From positions 1 through 12,550 of the forward strand of contig JAZNZB010000050.1 of NCBI GenBank assembly GCA_045594705.1: 12,550 nucleotides of DNA, given 5' to 3'. The position numbers and the translations under genes are program-made. Below the pieces are notes generated by a model that had not been told where the DNA came from, ran no database searches, and was given only the letters and a program-made list of their open reading frames with translations. This stretch comes from SVQP01 sp045594705 (GTDB taxonomy: Bacteria; Bacillota; Clostridia; Oscillospirales; CAG-272). This document shows, in pieces, positions 1 through 6,758 of this stretch; position 1 is the first letter of the stretch, and the number at the start of each line of letters is the position of its first letter.

Positions 1-9
1 TTGTCCTTG

Positions 10-61
10 GATTTCATCTGAACGAAGTGAAGATTTCATCGTTGCCGCGCAACGATTTCAT
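10..61. repeat. Three GATTTCAT direct repeats, 22-nt period
   Basis: GATTTCAT occurs at 10-17, 32-39 and 54-61, so the copies start exactly 22 nt apart. The second 14-nt spacer, with the flanking C and G, forms a small hairpin (CGTTG, loop CCGCG, CAACG). The first can form a weaker TTCAT/GTGAA pairing. The group lies downstream of the valS stop and touches the left edge, so more copies may exist outside. It looks like a small palindromic intergenic repeat rather than protein-binding iterons or CRISPR. The function is unknown. Confidence 0.6.
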
Positions 62-68
62 TAAACCA

Positions 69-121
69 ACAGAAAAAGAGATAACATTTCGGCTACGAAC
101 CGATTTGTTATCTCTTTCTGT
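69..121 (-). terminator. Long inverted repeat after valS, possible terminator
   Basis: ACAGAAAAAGAGATAACA (69-86) pairs with TGTTATCTCTTTCTGT (106-121) except for two bulged A residues. The inside can add a short TCGG/CCGA helix around the loop CTACGAA. It begins about 30 nt past the valS stop codon. On the valS transcript the U-rich run lies inside the descending arm instead of after it, so this is not a textbook intrinsic terminator. It could end or protect the valS mRNA, or belong to the neighbouring repeat cluster. Confidence 0.45.
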
Positions 122-152
122 CGTTATACGGTCTTTGTATATTCGGACAGTT

Positions 153-2795
153 TTAGCCAAGCTTTGCAAGTGCCGCTACGACACCTGCGAGGTTTTCGCG
201 GTATTTTTCCATCTTGGCCTTCTCGCCCTCCACAACGGCGGCGGGAGCCTTGGAGACAAAGCCCTGATTAGAGAGCTTCTTTTCAATGCGCGCGATCTCG
301 TCCTCCAGCTTTTTCTGCTCTGCGGCAAGTCTTGCCTTTTCCTTTTCGAAGTCGATGATATCGGCCATGGGCAGGAAAATTGCGGCAGAGTCGGTGATGA
401 TCTGAACGGCGTTGTCGCCCGAAACCACCTCGGTATCAAACGCGTCTGCTACGATGACCTCGGATGCGGACGCAAGTCTTGCAAAGAAGCCTGCGGCAGC
501 AGTGAAGCATGCGTCGTACTTGGTTGCAATATAGACCTTTGCCTTACGGGAGGGCGCTACGTTCATCTCTGCGCGGCGGGTACGGATGGCGCGGATAGCG
601 TCAATGACGCGCGCCATATCCTCGGACTCTGCTACGAAGCAGGGGACCTTTTCTGCGTCGGGGTACTCGGCGATCATGATGCTCTCAGTGTCGTGAGGCA
701 GAGATTGGTAGATCTCCTCGGTGATAAAGGGCATGAAGGGATGCAGCAGCTTGAGCGTCTCGATCAGCACGTATGCGATGACGTTCTGGCAAACGGTATT
801 GCCCGCGCTTTCCTTGTCGGAAAGTCTGGTCTTTGCAAGCTCGATATACCAGTCGCAGAAAACATCCCAAATGAAATCATAGAGCAGCGAGAGGGCAATG
901 CCAAGCTCATACTTGTCAAGGTTTGCGCGAACGCCCTCAACCGTCTTGTGCAGCTCGGAAAGGATCCACTTGTCCTCGGTAGCAAGCTCGGTTTCTGCAG
1001 GAAGCTTGACCTCGTCAATGGTCAGATTCATACGAACGAAGCGAGAAGCGTTCCACAGCTTATTTGCAAAGTTACGGGCGGCCTCGATCTTTTCATCCGA
1101 GAAGCGCATGTCATTTCCGGGAGAGTTGCCGGTAGCCAGCGCAAATCTCAGCGCGTCTGCGCCGTATTTATCGATAATCTCCAAGGGATCAATGCCGTTG
1201 CCCAAGGACTTGGACATCTTTCTGCCCTGTGCGTCACGCACCAGACCGTGGATCAGAACGGTATCAAAGGGAACGTTATCGGTATATGCCAGCGCGGAGA
1301 AGATCATTCTGGAGACCCAGAAGGTGATGATATCGTAGCCGGTGACCAGCGTATTGGTGGGATAGAAGTATTTCAGATCCTCGGTCTCTTCGGGCCAGCC
1401 CAGCGTAGAGAAGGGCCAGAGCGCAGAGGAGAACCAGGTGTCCAGCGTGTCGGGATCCTGACGCATCGCCTTGCCGCACTTGGGGCAAACTGCGGAGGCA
1501 TCCTTGGTGACCACGGTTTCGCCGCAATCATCGCAGTAGAATGCGGGAATACGGTGACCCCACCACAGCTGACGGGAAATGCACCAGTCGCGGATGTTTT
1601 CCATCCAGTGGAAGTAGTTCTTTTCAAATCTTTCGGGAACGAAGCGGATGTCCTTGCTGCGGACTGCGTCGATCGCAGGCTTTGCCAGGGGCTCCATCTT
1701 AACGAACCACTGAAGCGATACGCGGGGCTCAATGGTCGAGCCGCAACGGTAGCAGGTGCCGACGTTGTGCGCGTAGTTGTCCACCTTGATCAAGAAACCG
1801 CCCGCTTCCAGATCCTTGACGATCTGCTTTCTGGCAACAAATCTGTCCATGCCTGCGTATGCAGGGTAGTCCTCGGTGATCTTTGCGTCGTCGGTCATGA
1901 CGTTGATCACAGGCAGGTTATGGCGTGCACCGACCTCAAAGTCATTGGGGTCGTGCGCGGGGGTGATCTTGACGCAGCCGGTACCGAAATCAGCCTCAAC
2001 GTAGTCGTCTGCGATCACGGGAATCTCTCTGCCAACCAGGGGCAGGATCAGCATCTTGCCAACCATGTCCTTGTATCTCTCGTCATTCGGGTTGACTGCA
2101 ACGGCGGTATCGCCCAAGAGGGTCTCGGGACGGGTAGTAGCAACCTCAAGGTAACCGCTGCCATCCTTGAAGGGGTAGCGGATATGCCAGAAGTGGCCTG
2201 CCTGATCCTCGTATTCCACCTCGGCATCCGAGATAGAGGTCAAGCATTTGGGGCACCAGTTGATAATACGGTTGCCGCGGTAGATCAGGCCCTTGTCGTA
2301 CAGCTTGACAAAAACAGTCTTGACAGCCTCGGAGCAGCCCTCGTCCAGCGTGAAGCGTTCACGCGACCAGTCGCAGGAGGAGCCCATCTTTTTCAGCTGA
2401 GAAATGATTCTGCCGCCGTACTGCTCCTTCCAGGCCCAGGCGCGCTCGAGGAAGCCGTCTCTGCCAAGGTCTTCCTTGGTAATGCCTTCCTTGCGCATTG
2501 CTTCCACGATCTTTGCCTCGGTAGCGATCGACGCGTGGTCGGTGCCGGGCAGCCAGAGCGTGCAAAAGCCTGCCATACGCTTATAGCGGATCAGAATATC
2601 CTGCAGGGTGTTGTCCAGGGCGTGACCCATGTGCAGCTGACCTGTAATGTTTGGAGGGGGAATCACGATGGTGAACGAGGGCTTGCTATGGTCAATGGTG
2701 GGGGTGAAATAGCCCTTTTCGCACCAGTTGGCATAGATCTTGTCCTCAAAATCACCGGGGGAATAGGTTTTCGGTAATTCGTTGTAGGAATTCAT
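153..2795 (-). CDS. valS: Valyl-tRNA synthetase
   Basis: This 880-residue class Ia aminoacyl-tRNA synthetase attaches valine to tRNA-Val in the cytoplasm. The HIGH-type motif is HMGH (55-58) after PPPNITGQL, and KMSKS lies at 526-530. The CP1 editing domain carries TTRPETLLGD (220-229), which is used to hydrolyse mischarged Thr-tRNA. CxxC pairs at 181/184, 348/351, 421/424 and 437/440 resemble zinc knuckles of clostridial ValRS. The end (about 815-880) is Lys/Glu/Ala-rich and coiled-coil-like, matching the ValRS tRNA-binding arm. Length is normal. The frame stays open to 2840, but I chose the ATG at 2793-2795 because AAGGAG (2805-2810) lies 9 nt upstream and MNSYNELPKTY fits the usual N-terminus. 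A T-box leader controls it. It is transcribed away from the tRNA-Thr gene. Confidence 0.97.
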   Translation of the reverse strand: MNSYNELPKTYSPGDFEDKIYANWCEKGYFTPTIDHSKPSFTIVIPPPNITGQLHMGHALDNTLQDILIRYKRMAGFCTLWLPGTDHASIATEAKIVEAMRKEGITKEDLGRDGFLERAWAWKEQYGGRIISQLKKMGSSCDWSRERFTLDEGCSEAVKTVFVKLYDKGLIYRGNRIINWCPKCLTSISDAEVEYEDQAGHFWHIRYPFKDGSGYLEVATTRPETLLGDTAVAVNPNDERYKDMVGKMLILPLVGREIPVIADDYVEADFGTGCVKITPAHDPNDFEVGARHNLPVINVMTDDAKITEDYPAYAGMDRFVARKQIVKDLEAGGFLIKVDNYAHNVGTCYRCGSTIEPRVSLQWFVKMEPLAKPAIDAVRSKDIRFVPERFEKNYFHWMENIRDWCISRQLWWGHRIPAFYCDDCGETVVTKDASAVCPKCGKAMRQDPDTLDTWFSSALWPFSTLGWPEETEDLKYFYPTNTLVTGYDIITFWVSRMIFSALAYTDNVPFDTVLIHGLVRDAQGRKMSKSLGNGIDPLEIIDKYGADALRFALATGNSPGNDMRFSDEKIEAARNFANKLWNASRFVRMNLTIDEVKLPAETELATEDKWILSELHKTVEGVRANLDKYELGIALSLLYDFIWDVFCDWYIELAKTRLSDKESAGNTVCQNVIAYVLIETLKLLHPFMPFITEEIYQSLPHDTESIMIAEYPDAEKVPCFVAESEDMARVIDAIRAIRTRRAEMNVAPSRKAKVYIATKYDACFTAAAGFFARLASASEVIVADAFDTEVVSGDNAVQIITDSAAIFLPMADIIDFEKEKARLAAEQKKLEDEIARIEKKLSNQGFVSKAPAAVVEGEKAKMEKYRENLAGVVAALAKLG

Positions 2796-3085
2796 GTCTA
2801 TTTTCTCCTTACTATAATTTTTAAAATAAAAAAGCTCCACCGTCGCTGACTTGTATCAGGACGTGGAGTTACGCGGTACCACCTGATTTCACACCCGGGG
2901 CGGGTATGCACTCATGCTCACGATAACGGTGTGAAGGGCAGAGCCCACCGTTGCAGACTACGAAATTTTCACCTGCACCGCTCCCGGACGACTTGGGCAC
3001 GCCTTTGACGAACTTTCACCAACCGTTCGCTCTCTGCACAATAGGGTTATGCCTACTACTTCCGTTCTTCGCGTTTGACATATAC
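2796..3085 (-). promoter_or_regulatory. T-box riboswitch leader of valS
   Basis: T-box leaders sense uncharged tRNA and relieve transcription attenuation. Read on the minus strand, the leader holds a Stem I distal region with AGAGAGC and GGTTGGTGAAAG (about 3005-3035). A GGCAT/GTGCC helix closes a specifier loop whose 3' side contains GTC (2992-2990), a valine codon. The T-box core AGGTGGTACCGCGT lies at 2884-2871. Its TGGT (2881-2878) matches the ACCA end expected of tRNA-Val. Antiterminator arms ATCAGG (2887-2882) and CCTGAT (2860-2855) compete with the terminator helix. Position, specifier and downstream gene all agree on valine. The exact specifier is inferred, because a second GTC follows directly. 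Confidence 0.93.
2822..2868 (-). terminator. T-box attenuator terminator
   Basis: On the minus strand CTCCACGTC (2868-2860) pairs with GACGGTGGAG (2844-2835), with one bulged G. An inner CTGAT/GTCAG helix closes on the loop ACAA. The stem is followed by C and six T residues (2833-2828). The 5' arm includes the CCTGAT needed by the antiterminator, so the two structures exclude each other. Confidence 0.9.
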
Positions 3086-3091
3086 GGATAA

Positions 3092-3120
3092 AGTATATCA
3101 TGAAAGTGTTTTTTTGTCAA
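3092..3120 (-). promoter_or_regulatory. Sigma-A promoter of valS leader
   Basis: TTGACA (3120-3115) and TATACT (3097-3092) are separated by exactly 17 nt on the minus strand. The predicted start near 3085 gives a leader of about 290 nt, a normal T-box length. Confidence 0.88.
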
Positions 3121-3175
3121 CAATTTTGGAGCAAAAATTATTTTTGAAAAAATCGAAAAAAATTGAAAAAAGGTA

Positions 3176-3204
3176 TTGACAAATCAGAAATGATTTGGTA
3201 TAAT
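3176..3204 (+). promoter_or_regulatory. Consensus sigma-A promoter of tRNA-Thr
   Basis: TTGACA (3176-3181), a 17-nt spacer and TATAAT (3199-3204) form a perfect consensus promoter. The A/T-rich tracts at 3121-3172 could act as an UP element. The tRNA begins 27 nt past the -10. The -35 boxes of this promoter and the divergent valS promoter are only about 55 bp apart. Confidence 0.92.
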
Positions 3205-3231
3205 ATCAAAGTCGTCAACAGACGGCACAAT

Positions 3232-3307
3232 GCTGGTATGGCTCAGTCGGTAGAGCACGTCATTGGTAATGACGAGGTCATCAGTTCGATTCTGATTACC
3301 AGCTCCA
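3232..3307 (+). tRNA. tRNA-Thr (GGT)
   Basis: The full cloverleaf is visible. The acceptor is GCTGGTA (3232-3238) with TACCAGC (3297-3303), the D arm GCTC/GAGC (3241-3256), the anticodon stem CGTCA/TGACG, and the T arm ATCAG-TTCGATT-CTGAT (3280-3296). The anticodon loop is TTGGTAA (3263-3269), giving anticodon GGT, which reads the Thr codons ACC and ACU. Discriminator T (3304) is followed by an encoded CCA (3305-3307). No mismatches were found in the stems. Confidence 0.97.
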
Positions 3308-3309
3308 AA

Positions 3310-3346
3310 ATCCCGGATGCATCGCATTCGGGATTTTTGCTTTTTT
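3310..3346 (+). terminator. Intrinsic terminator of tRNA-Thr
   Basis: ATCCCGGATGC (3310-3320) pairs with GCATTCGGGAT (3324-3334), an 11-bp stem with one G-T wobble and loop ATC. The tail is TTTTGCTTTTTT. It separates the tRNA from the gene at 3402. Confidence 0.93.
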
Positions 3347-3401
3347 ACTCTCACTCCTGACTTGGAATTGGTGGAGTGATGATACTATAGGAGGAATTAC
3401 T

Positions 3402-3869
3402 ATGGGAATCAGAGGAGATCACGCAAAGGACCTGTTTTTGCAAGGCTATACCTGTGCGCAAGCGGTGGTGCTGGCATTTGAGGACGTCACGGGGCTGGAG
3501 CGTACCGTAGCGGCAAGGCTTGCAAGCGGCTTTGGCGGCGGCATGGGAAGGATGCGCGAGGTATGCGGCGCGGTCAGCGGCATGTTTATGGTGTACGACC
3601 TTGTCTGCGGGTACTCTGAGCCGGGGGATATGGAGAGCAAAAAGCGCGTGTATGCCGATATCCGAGAGCTGGCAGATCGCTTTAAGGCACAGTCGGGGGG
3701 CTCGATCGTGTGCCGTGAGCTGCTTGCGGGTGTTGAGAGCTCCAAGGGAGGCGATCCCGAGCAGAGAACACCCGAGTATTATGCAAAACGTCCTTGCCCC
3801 AACCTGGTAGCCCTGGCAGCCGACGTGCTGGATGAATTCTTGCGAGAAAAGGATGCCGTTCACAATTAG
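3402..3869 (+). CDS. C_GCAxxG_C_C family putative redox protein
   Basis: This is a 155-residue soluble protein of the C_GCAxxG_C_C family (Pfam PF09719), described only as putatively redox-active or metal-binding. The conserved cysteines are visible: C18 in YTCAQAV, C55 in EVCGAVSG after a Gly-rich GFGGGMGRM, C104 in VCREL, and C132 in RPCPNLV. An extra cysteine is C69. Helical segments surround them and there is no signal peptide or membrane segment. AGGAGG at 3389-3394 lies 7 nt before the ATG, so the start is firm. I found no convincing promoter between the tRNA terminator and the gene; the TACTAT near 3383 is too close to the start codon. A lipoprotein gene follows after 96 nt. The substrate and partner are unknown. 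Confidence 0.85.
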   Translation: MGIRGDHAKDLFLQGYTCAQAVVLAFEDVTGLERTVAARLASGFGGGMGRMREVCGAVSGMFMVYDLVCGYSEPGDMESKKRVYADIRELADRFKAQSGGSIVCRELLAGVESSKGGDPEQRTPEYYAKRPCPNLVALAADVLDEFLREKDAVHN

Positions 3870-3965
3870 TTTACAATATTTTTTGAAAAAACCATGTCTT
3901 TCAGAGCATGTTTTGGCGTCTTTATGGATGAAAGCACACAAACCACAACACACGGAGGAAAGAAC

Positions 3966-5252
3966 ATGAAAAAACTGATGTTGTATATTGCGGCACTGCT
4001 TGCTGCTATCTTGCTTTGTTCCCAGCTTGTATCTTGTGACATGAACGAGGGCGTTGACCCCGACCAAAAGGAACAGCTTTTCAAGGATCTGAAGATTGAG
4101 GATAGCTTTGAGGATGGAAAGCCTTATCATTTGTACTTCCTGTCTCTTGGCAACGGCACCTGCTCGGTGGAATTCGTGACTACCGATCCCGATTGCACAG
4201 AGGATTTCGTGATCGAGATCCCCGAAACCTCTCCCACGGGAGAGACGGTTGTCGAGGTGGATTTCCACCTGTCTCCCTCCAAGCGTATCTGGGATAACAC
4301 CGAGCATGCAACCGAGCAGCTGCCCCTGGTGCTCTCGGCACAGGATATGGAGATCATTTGTTCTGCCATGCAGCAAAACGGCATCAAGGCGTTTGACCTC
4401 AATAAGTTCCAGGCATACTATCTCAAGATCGCGCTTGGCAAGCTGAACGAGATCAATAAGCAGGAAGCCATTGAGAATTTCCCTCTGGCACAGCTGGGGG
4501 ATATCTACGTATTTGATTTGAACGCATCTGCGGCAGAGCAGCAAAAGATCCTGGGCTATCTGACCAATTACGCCGGTTGGAATGCAGAGCGCAAGGCAGA
4601 ATATGACGCAAAGCTTTTGGAACTGGCTAAGCTGTGTCCCGGCCTGGAGCAGGCCGAGGCTTGCCTGAGCATCCTGCGTTACATGGGAACCGAGCACGTC
4701 ACAGGCCTGCGTCTTCCCAAGACGGTAACCGTGGTTGGCTCGGATATGTGGCAATACCTGGATCAGCTGGAAAGCATTACGGTGGACGAAAACAATCCTA
4801 CTGTTAAAATGATCGACAACTGTCTTGTGGATACCGCTACGGGAACACTCTTGCGCTGCCTTGGCGACGGTCGCGTGGTTGATCAGGCAGGCATCAAGGT
4901 CATCGGCAGCTATGCCTTCACCGGCTGCGAACTGAAACTGGGAGAGGGTGGCGTCAAGGAAGGCATCCACTTGTATATCCCCGAGGGCGTGACCACCCTG
5001 CAAAAGGATTGCTTTGATGGTATGATCATTGAGGACATGATGGTGTTTACCATTCATCTGCCCATGACTCTGGAAACCTTTGAGTCTCCCGACGAGCTGG
5101 AAGAAATTTACGTATATACGTACGCGGGAACACTGCAGGAATGGGAGGAGCGCATTTCGTTTACCGAGGTTTCGGATGATGACTGCTACGTTTACGTCAA
5201 AGCGTCGGATCAGTCTACGTTCAAGCAATACTTTATTCCTCAAAGCAAATGA
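3966..5252 (+). CDS. Lipoprotein with degenerate BspA-like repeats
   Basis: The 428-residue product has a type II signal peptide: basic MKK, a hydrophobic stretch (4-19) and lipobox LVSC with the acylated cysteine at C24, so it should be anchored on the outer face of the membrane. The frame is open from 3894, but GGAGG (3954-3958), 7 nt before the ATG at 3966, and the signal peptide fix the start. Residues about 25-240 are acidic and unrecognised. Residues about 245-420 resemble irregular LRR_5/BspA repeats, with pieces such as LRLPKTVTVVG, IKVIGSYAFTGC, LYIPEGVTTL and a later LPMTLETF. BspA-type repeats usually mediate surface binding, but no ligand can be read here. No convincing promoter was seen in 3870-3965. 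A hairpin terminator follows. Confidence 0.72.
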   Translation: MKKLMLYIAALLAAILLCSQLVSCDMNEGVDPDQKEQLFKDLKIEDSFEDGKPYHLYFLSLGNGTCSVEFVTTDPDCTEDFVIEIPETSPTGETVVEVDFHLSPSKRIWDNTEHATEQLPLVLSAQDMEIICSAMQQNGIKAFDLNKFQAYYLKIALGKLNEINKQEAIENFPLAQLGDIYVFDLNASAAEQQKILGYLTNYAGWNAERKAEYDAKLLELAKLCPGLEQAEACLSILRYMGTEHVTGLRLPKTVTVVGSDMWQYLDQLESITVDENNPTVKMIDNCLVDTATGTLLRCLGDGRVVDQAGIKVIGSYAFTGCELKLGEGGVKEGIHLYIPEGVTTLQKDCFDGMIIEDMMVFTIHLPMTLETFESPDELEEIYVYTYAGTLQEWEERISFTEVSDDDCYVYVKASDQSTFKQYFIPQSK

Positions 5253-5269
5253 TACACAGAATAAACACA

Positions 5270-5306
5270 AGCGGCATCGCGATTGCGGTGCCGCTCTTAT
5301 CTTTTT
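5270..5306 (+). terminator. Terminator between convergent genes
   Basis: AGCGGCA (5270-5276) pairs with TGCCGCT (5289-5295). The stem continues through a T-G wobble and CGC/GCG to the loop GATT. The tail CTTATCTTTTT serves the lipoprotein transcript. On the minus strand the same stem is followed by TGTGTTTATT, a weaker tail, so it may also stop the desulfurase operon. Confidence 0.85.
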
Positions 5307-6453
5307 ACAGCAAAATATCCTTGAGTCCGCCGTACAGCGCGTCCAAATCTGCAGGGGTTGTATTCATGCCAAAGCTCAGCCGCACAGCCCCCGTTTCGGG
5401 TGTTTTCAGCGTGCCGTGCCCGAGTGCTGAGCAATGAAAGCCGGATCGCACGCAAATGCCGTGTCGGTCCAACTCCGCGCCCAAGGCGTCGGCAGGGATG
5501 TGCGCATGAGAGAACAGCAGTACGGGGCCGCGACAGTGCGGAGCGTAGATGCGTATCCCATCAAAGCGGGAGAGCATGGCACGCGCGCGCTCGTAGAGGT
5601 GTTTGTCCTGCGCAGCGATCGCGGAAATACCGCGCGCGTTGACCTCACCGATTCCCGCCAAAAGTCCCGCGATGGCGGGGGTGGGCAGTGTGCCTGTTTC
5701 GTATCGTTCGGGCGGCAGATCGGGCATCTGCCCCGAAAGCGAAAGCACACCGTTGCCACCCTGCATAAGCGGCGTCAACTCCACGCCCTCTCCAAGGATC
5801 AGCGCGCCGCAGCCCTGCAGGCCGTAAAGCCCCTTGTGCCCGGGAATGCAAAGCAGATCGATCTGCATCTGCTTCATATCGATGGGCAAATGTCCCGCGG
5901 ATTGCGCAGCGTCCACGCAAAACAGCATGCCGTGTCGCTTGCAAAACGAACCGAGAGCCGATAGCGGCATGACTGACGAGACGATATTGGACATATGCGA
6001 GCAGACCAGCATGCGCGTATTCGGCCGCTTTTTTGCGGCGGCATCCGTGATGATGCGCGCAGTGCCTGCGTGCGGATCGGAGGCGGGAGAGAGAAAGGTG
6101 TCAAACTCTATGATACCGCGCTCTCGCAGCGCGTAAAGCGGACGAAAGACCGCATTGTGCTCCATGTCCGAGCAAAGCACATGATCACCTTGTCGCAAAG
6201 CCCCGTGCAGTGCAAGATTGATGGCGTGCGTTGCGCCTGCTGTGAAAATCACGCGCTCGGGCGCAGCCCCGAAGGCCTTTGCCAAGGCGCATCTGCAATC
6301 GTAAACAAGCTGTGCTGCAGCGTCGGAAAGTGCATGAGAGCCGTGCCCAGGGTTGCCGCCCGCACGCGTCATGCAATTGTAAACGGCACGGTGTACAGCC
6401 GAGGGCTTTGGCCACGAGGTAGCGGCATTGTCAAGATAAACGGGCGCGCTCAT
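5305..6453 (-). CDS. Class V aminotransferase, cysteine desulfurase-like
   Basis: This 382-residue PLP enzyme belongs to the NifS/SufS-like fold, closest by motif to the cysteine desulfurase family protein group TIGR01977. It probably removes sulfur (or selenium) from cysteine (or selenocysteine), leaving alanine and an enzyme-bound persulfide. Visible sites are LDNAATSWPKP (7-17), GNPGHGSH (33-40), the stacking histidine in MEHNAV (H99), VDAAQSAGH (D181, Q184), the PLP lysine in PGHKGLYG (K207), YETGT (251-255) and the mobile catalytic cysteine in VRSGFHC (C341). No active-site residue looks lost. The ATG overlaps the stop of the DUF3343 gene as ATGA, which indicates translational coupling. 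No iscU, sufB or thiI is nearby, so the sulfur acceptor is unknown; the adjacent DUF3343 protein is the obvious candidate. Confidence 0.9.
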   Translation of the reverse strand: MSAPVYLDNAATSWPKPSAVHRAVYNCMTRAGGNPGHGSHALSDAAAQLVYDCRCALAKAFGAAPERVIFTAGATHAINLALHGALRQGDHVLCSDMEHNAVFRPLYALRERGIIEFDTFLSPASDPHAGTARIITDAAAKKRPNTRMLVCSHMSNIVSSVMPLSALGSFCKRHGMLFCVDAAQSAGHLPIDMKQMQIDLLCIPGHKGLYGLQGCGALILGEGVELTPLMQGGNGVLSLSGQMPDLPPERYETGTLPTPAIAGLLAGIGEVNARGISAIAAQDKHLYERARAMLSRFDGIRIYAPHCRGPVLLFSHAHIPADALGAELDRHGICVRSGFHCSALGHGTLKTPETGAVRLSFGMNTTPADLDALYGGLKDILL

Positions 6454-6719
6454 GTCGTGCTCTCCAGATATTCCCGTACAGGGATGCCGGCATGTCTGAG
6501 TACACTTTCCACGTTGGAGCGGTGCGCGCTCGGAAAGCGAATGCCATAAATACAGCCGTGCGCACGGAGCGAGCTGTGCTTGATCACATGTGCGCGGATG
6601 GCGGCCAAGGCAAGCGCGTCACGTGCACGGGCGGCATGCGTGGCAGAGCCGATCAGCGCATCCGTAAACCCTTTGTCGGGCAGAGTATTTTGCTGCTTGA
6701 AAAGATCCGGGTTTTTCAT
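6450..6719 (-). CDS. DUF3343 putative Se/S carrier-like protein
   Basis: The 89-residue soluble protein matches the DUF3343 layout (Pfam PF11823, putative Se/S carrier). It has a beta strand and helix in DALIGSATHAARARDALALA (20-39), a second strand AHVIKH, a conserved Gly-Cys motif in RAHGCIYGIRF (C56), then a helix and strand ending in GIPVREYL. The single cysteine, C56, is the likely persulfide or selenide site if the family proposal is right. AAAGGCGG (6734-6727) is 7 nt before the ATG. Its stop overlaps the start of the desulfurase gene, so both are made together. The match is by pattern and memory, not a search; the gene is clearly real, while the carrier role is an inference. Confidence 0.75.
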   Translation of the reverse strand: MKNPDLFKQQNTLPDKGFTDALIGSATHAARARDALALAAIRAHVIKHSSLRAHGCIYGIRFPSAHRSNVESVLRHAGIPVREYLESTT

Positions 6720-6736
6720 ATCGTGACCGCCTTTCG

Positions 6737-6755
6737 TGAAGGGAAATGCCCTTCA
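6737..6755 (-). other. Hairpin between spoVV and DUF3343 genes
   Basis: TGAAGGG (6737-6743) and CCCTTCA (6749-6755) form a perfect 7-bp stem around a 5-nt loop. It lies just after the spoVV stop and 2 nt before the DUF3343 ribosome binding site on the minus strand. There is no U tract, so an mRNA-processing or 3'-stabilising role is more likely than termination. Confidence 0.5.
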
Positions 6756-6758
6756 TTG

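Noticed and set aside
10..61. CRISPR-like spacing of GATTTCAT
   Set aside because: The repeats are only 8 bp, the spacers 14 nt, and no cas gene is present.
27..2777. 916-residue open frame on the plus strand opposite valS
   Set aside because: It is antisense to a fully recognisable ValRS, has no ribosome binding site, no family resemblance and a cysteine- and glycine-rich unnatural composition.
3163..3360. 65-residue plus-strand frame across the tRNA
   Set aside because: It covers the promoter, tRNA-Thr and its terminator, so it is not a coding gene.
3362..3388. TTGGAA...TACTAT as a promoter for the gene at 3402
   Set aside because: The spacer is only 15 nt and transcription would start after the ribosome binding site.
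3351..5270. 639-residue minus-strand frame opposite the C_GCAxxG and lipoprotein genes
   Set aside because: It spans two genes that have good ribosome binding sites and recognisable features, plus the intergenic gap and terminator; it is an artefact of codon bias.
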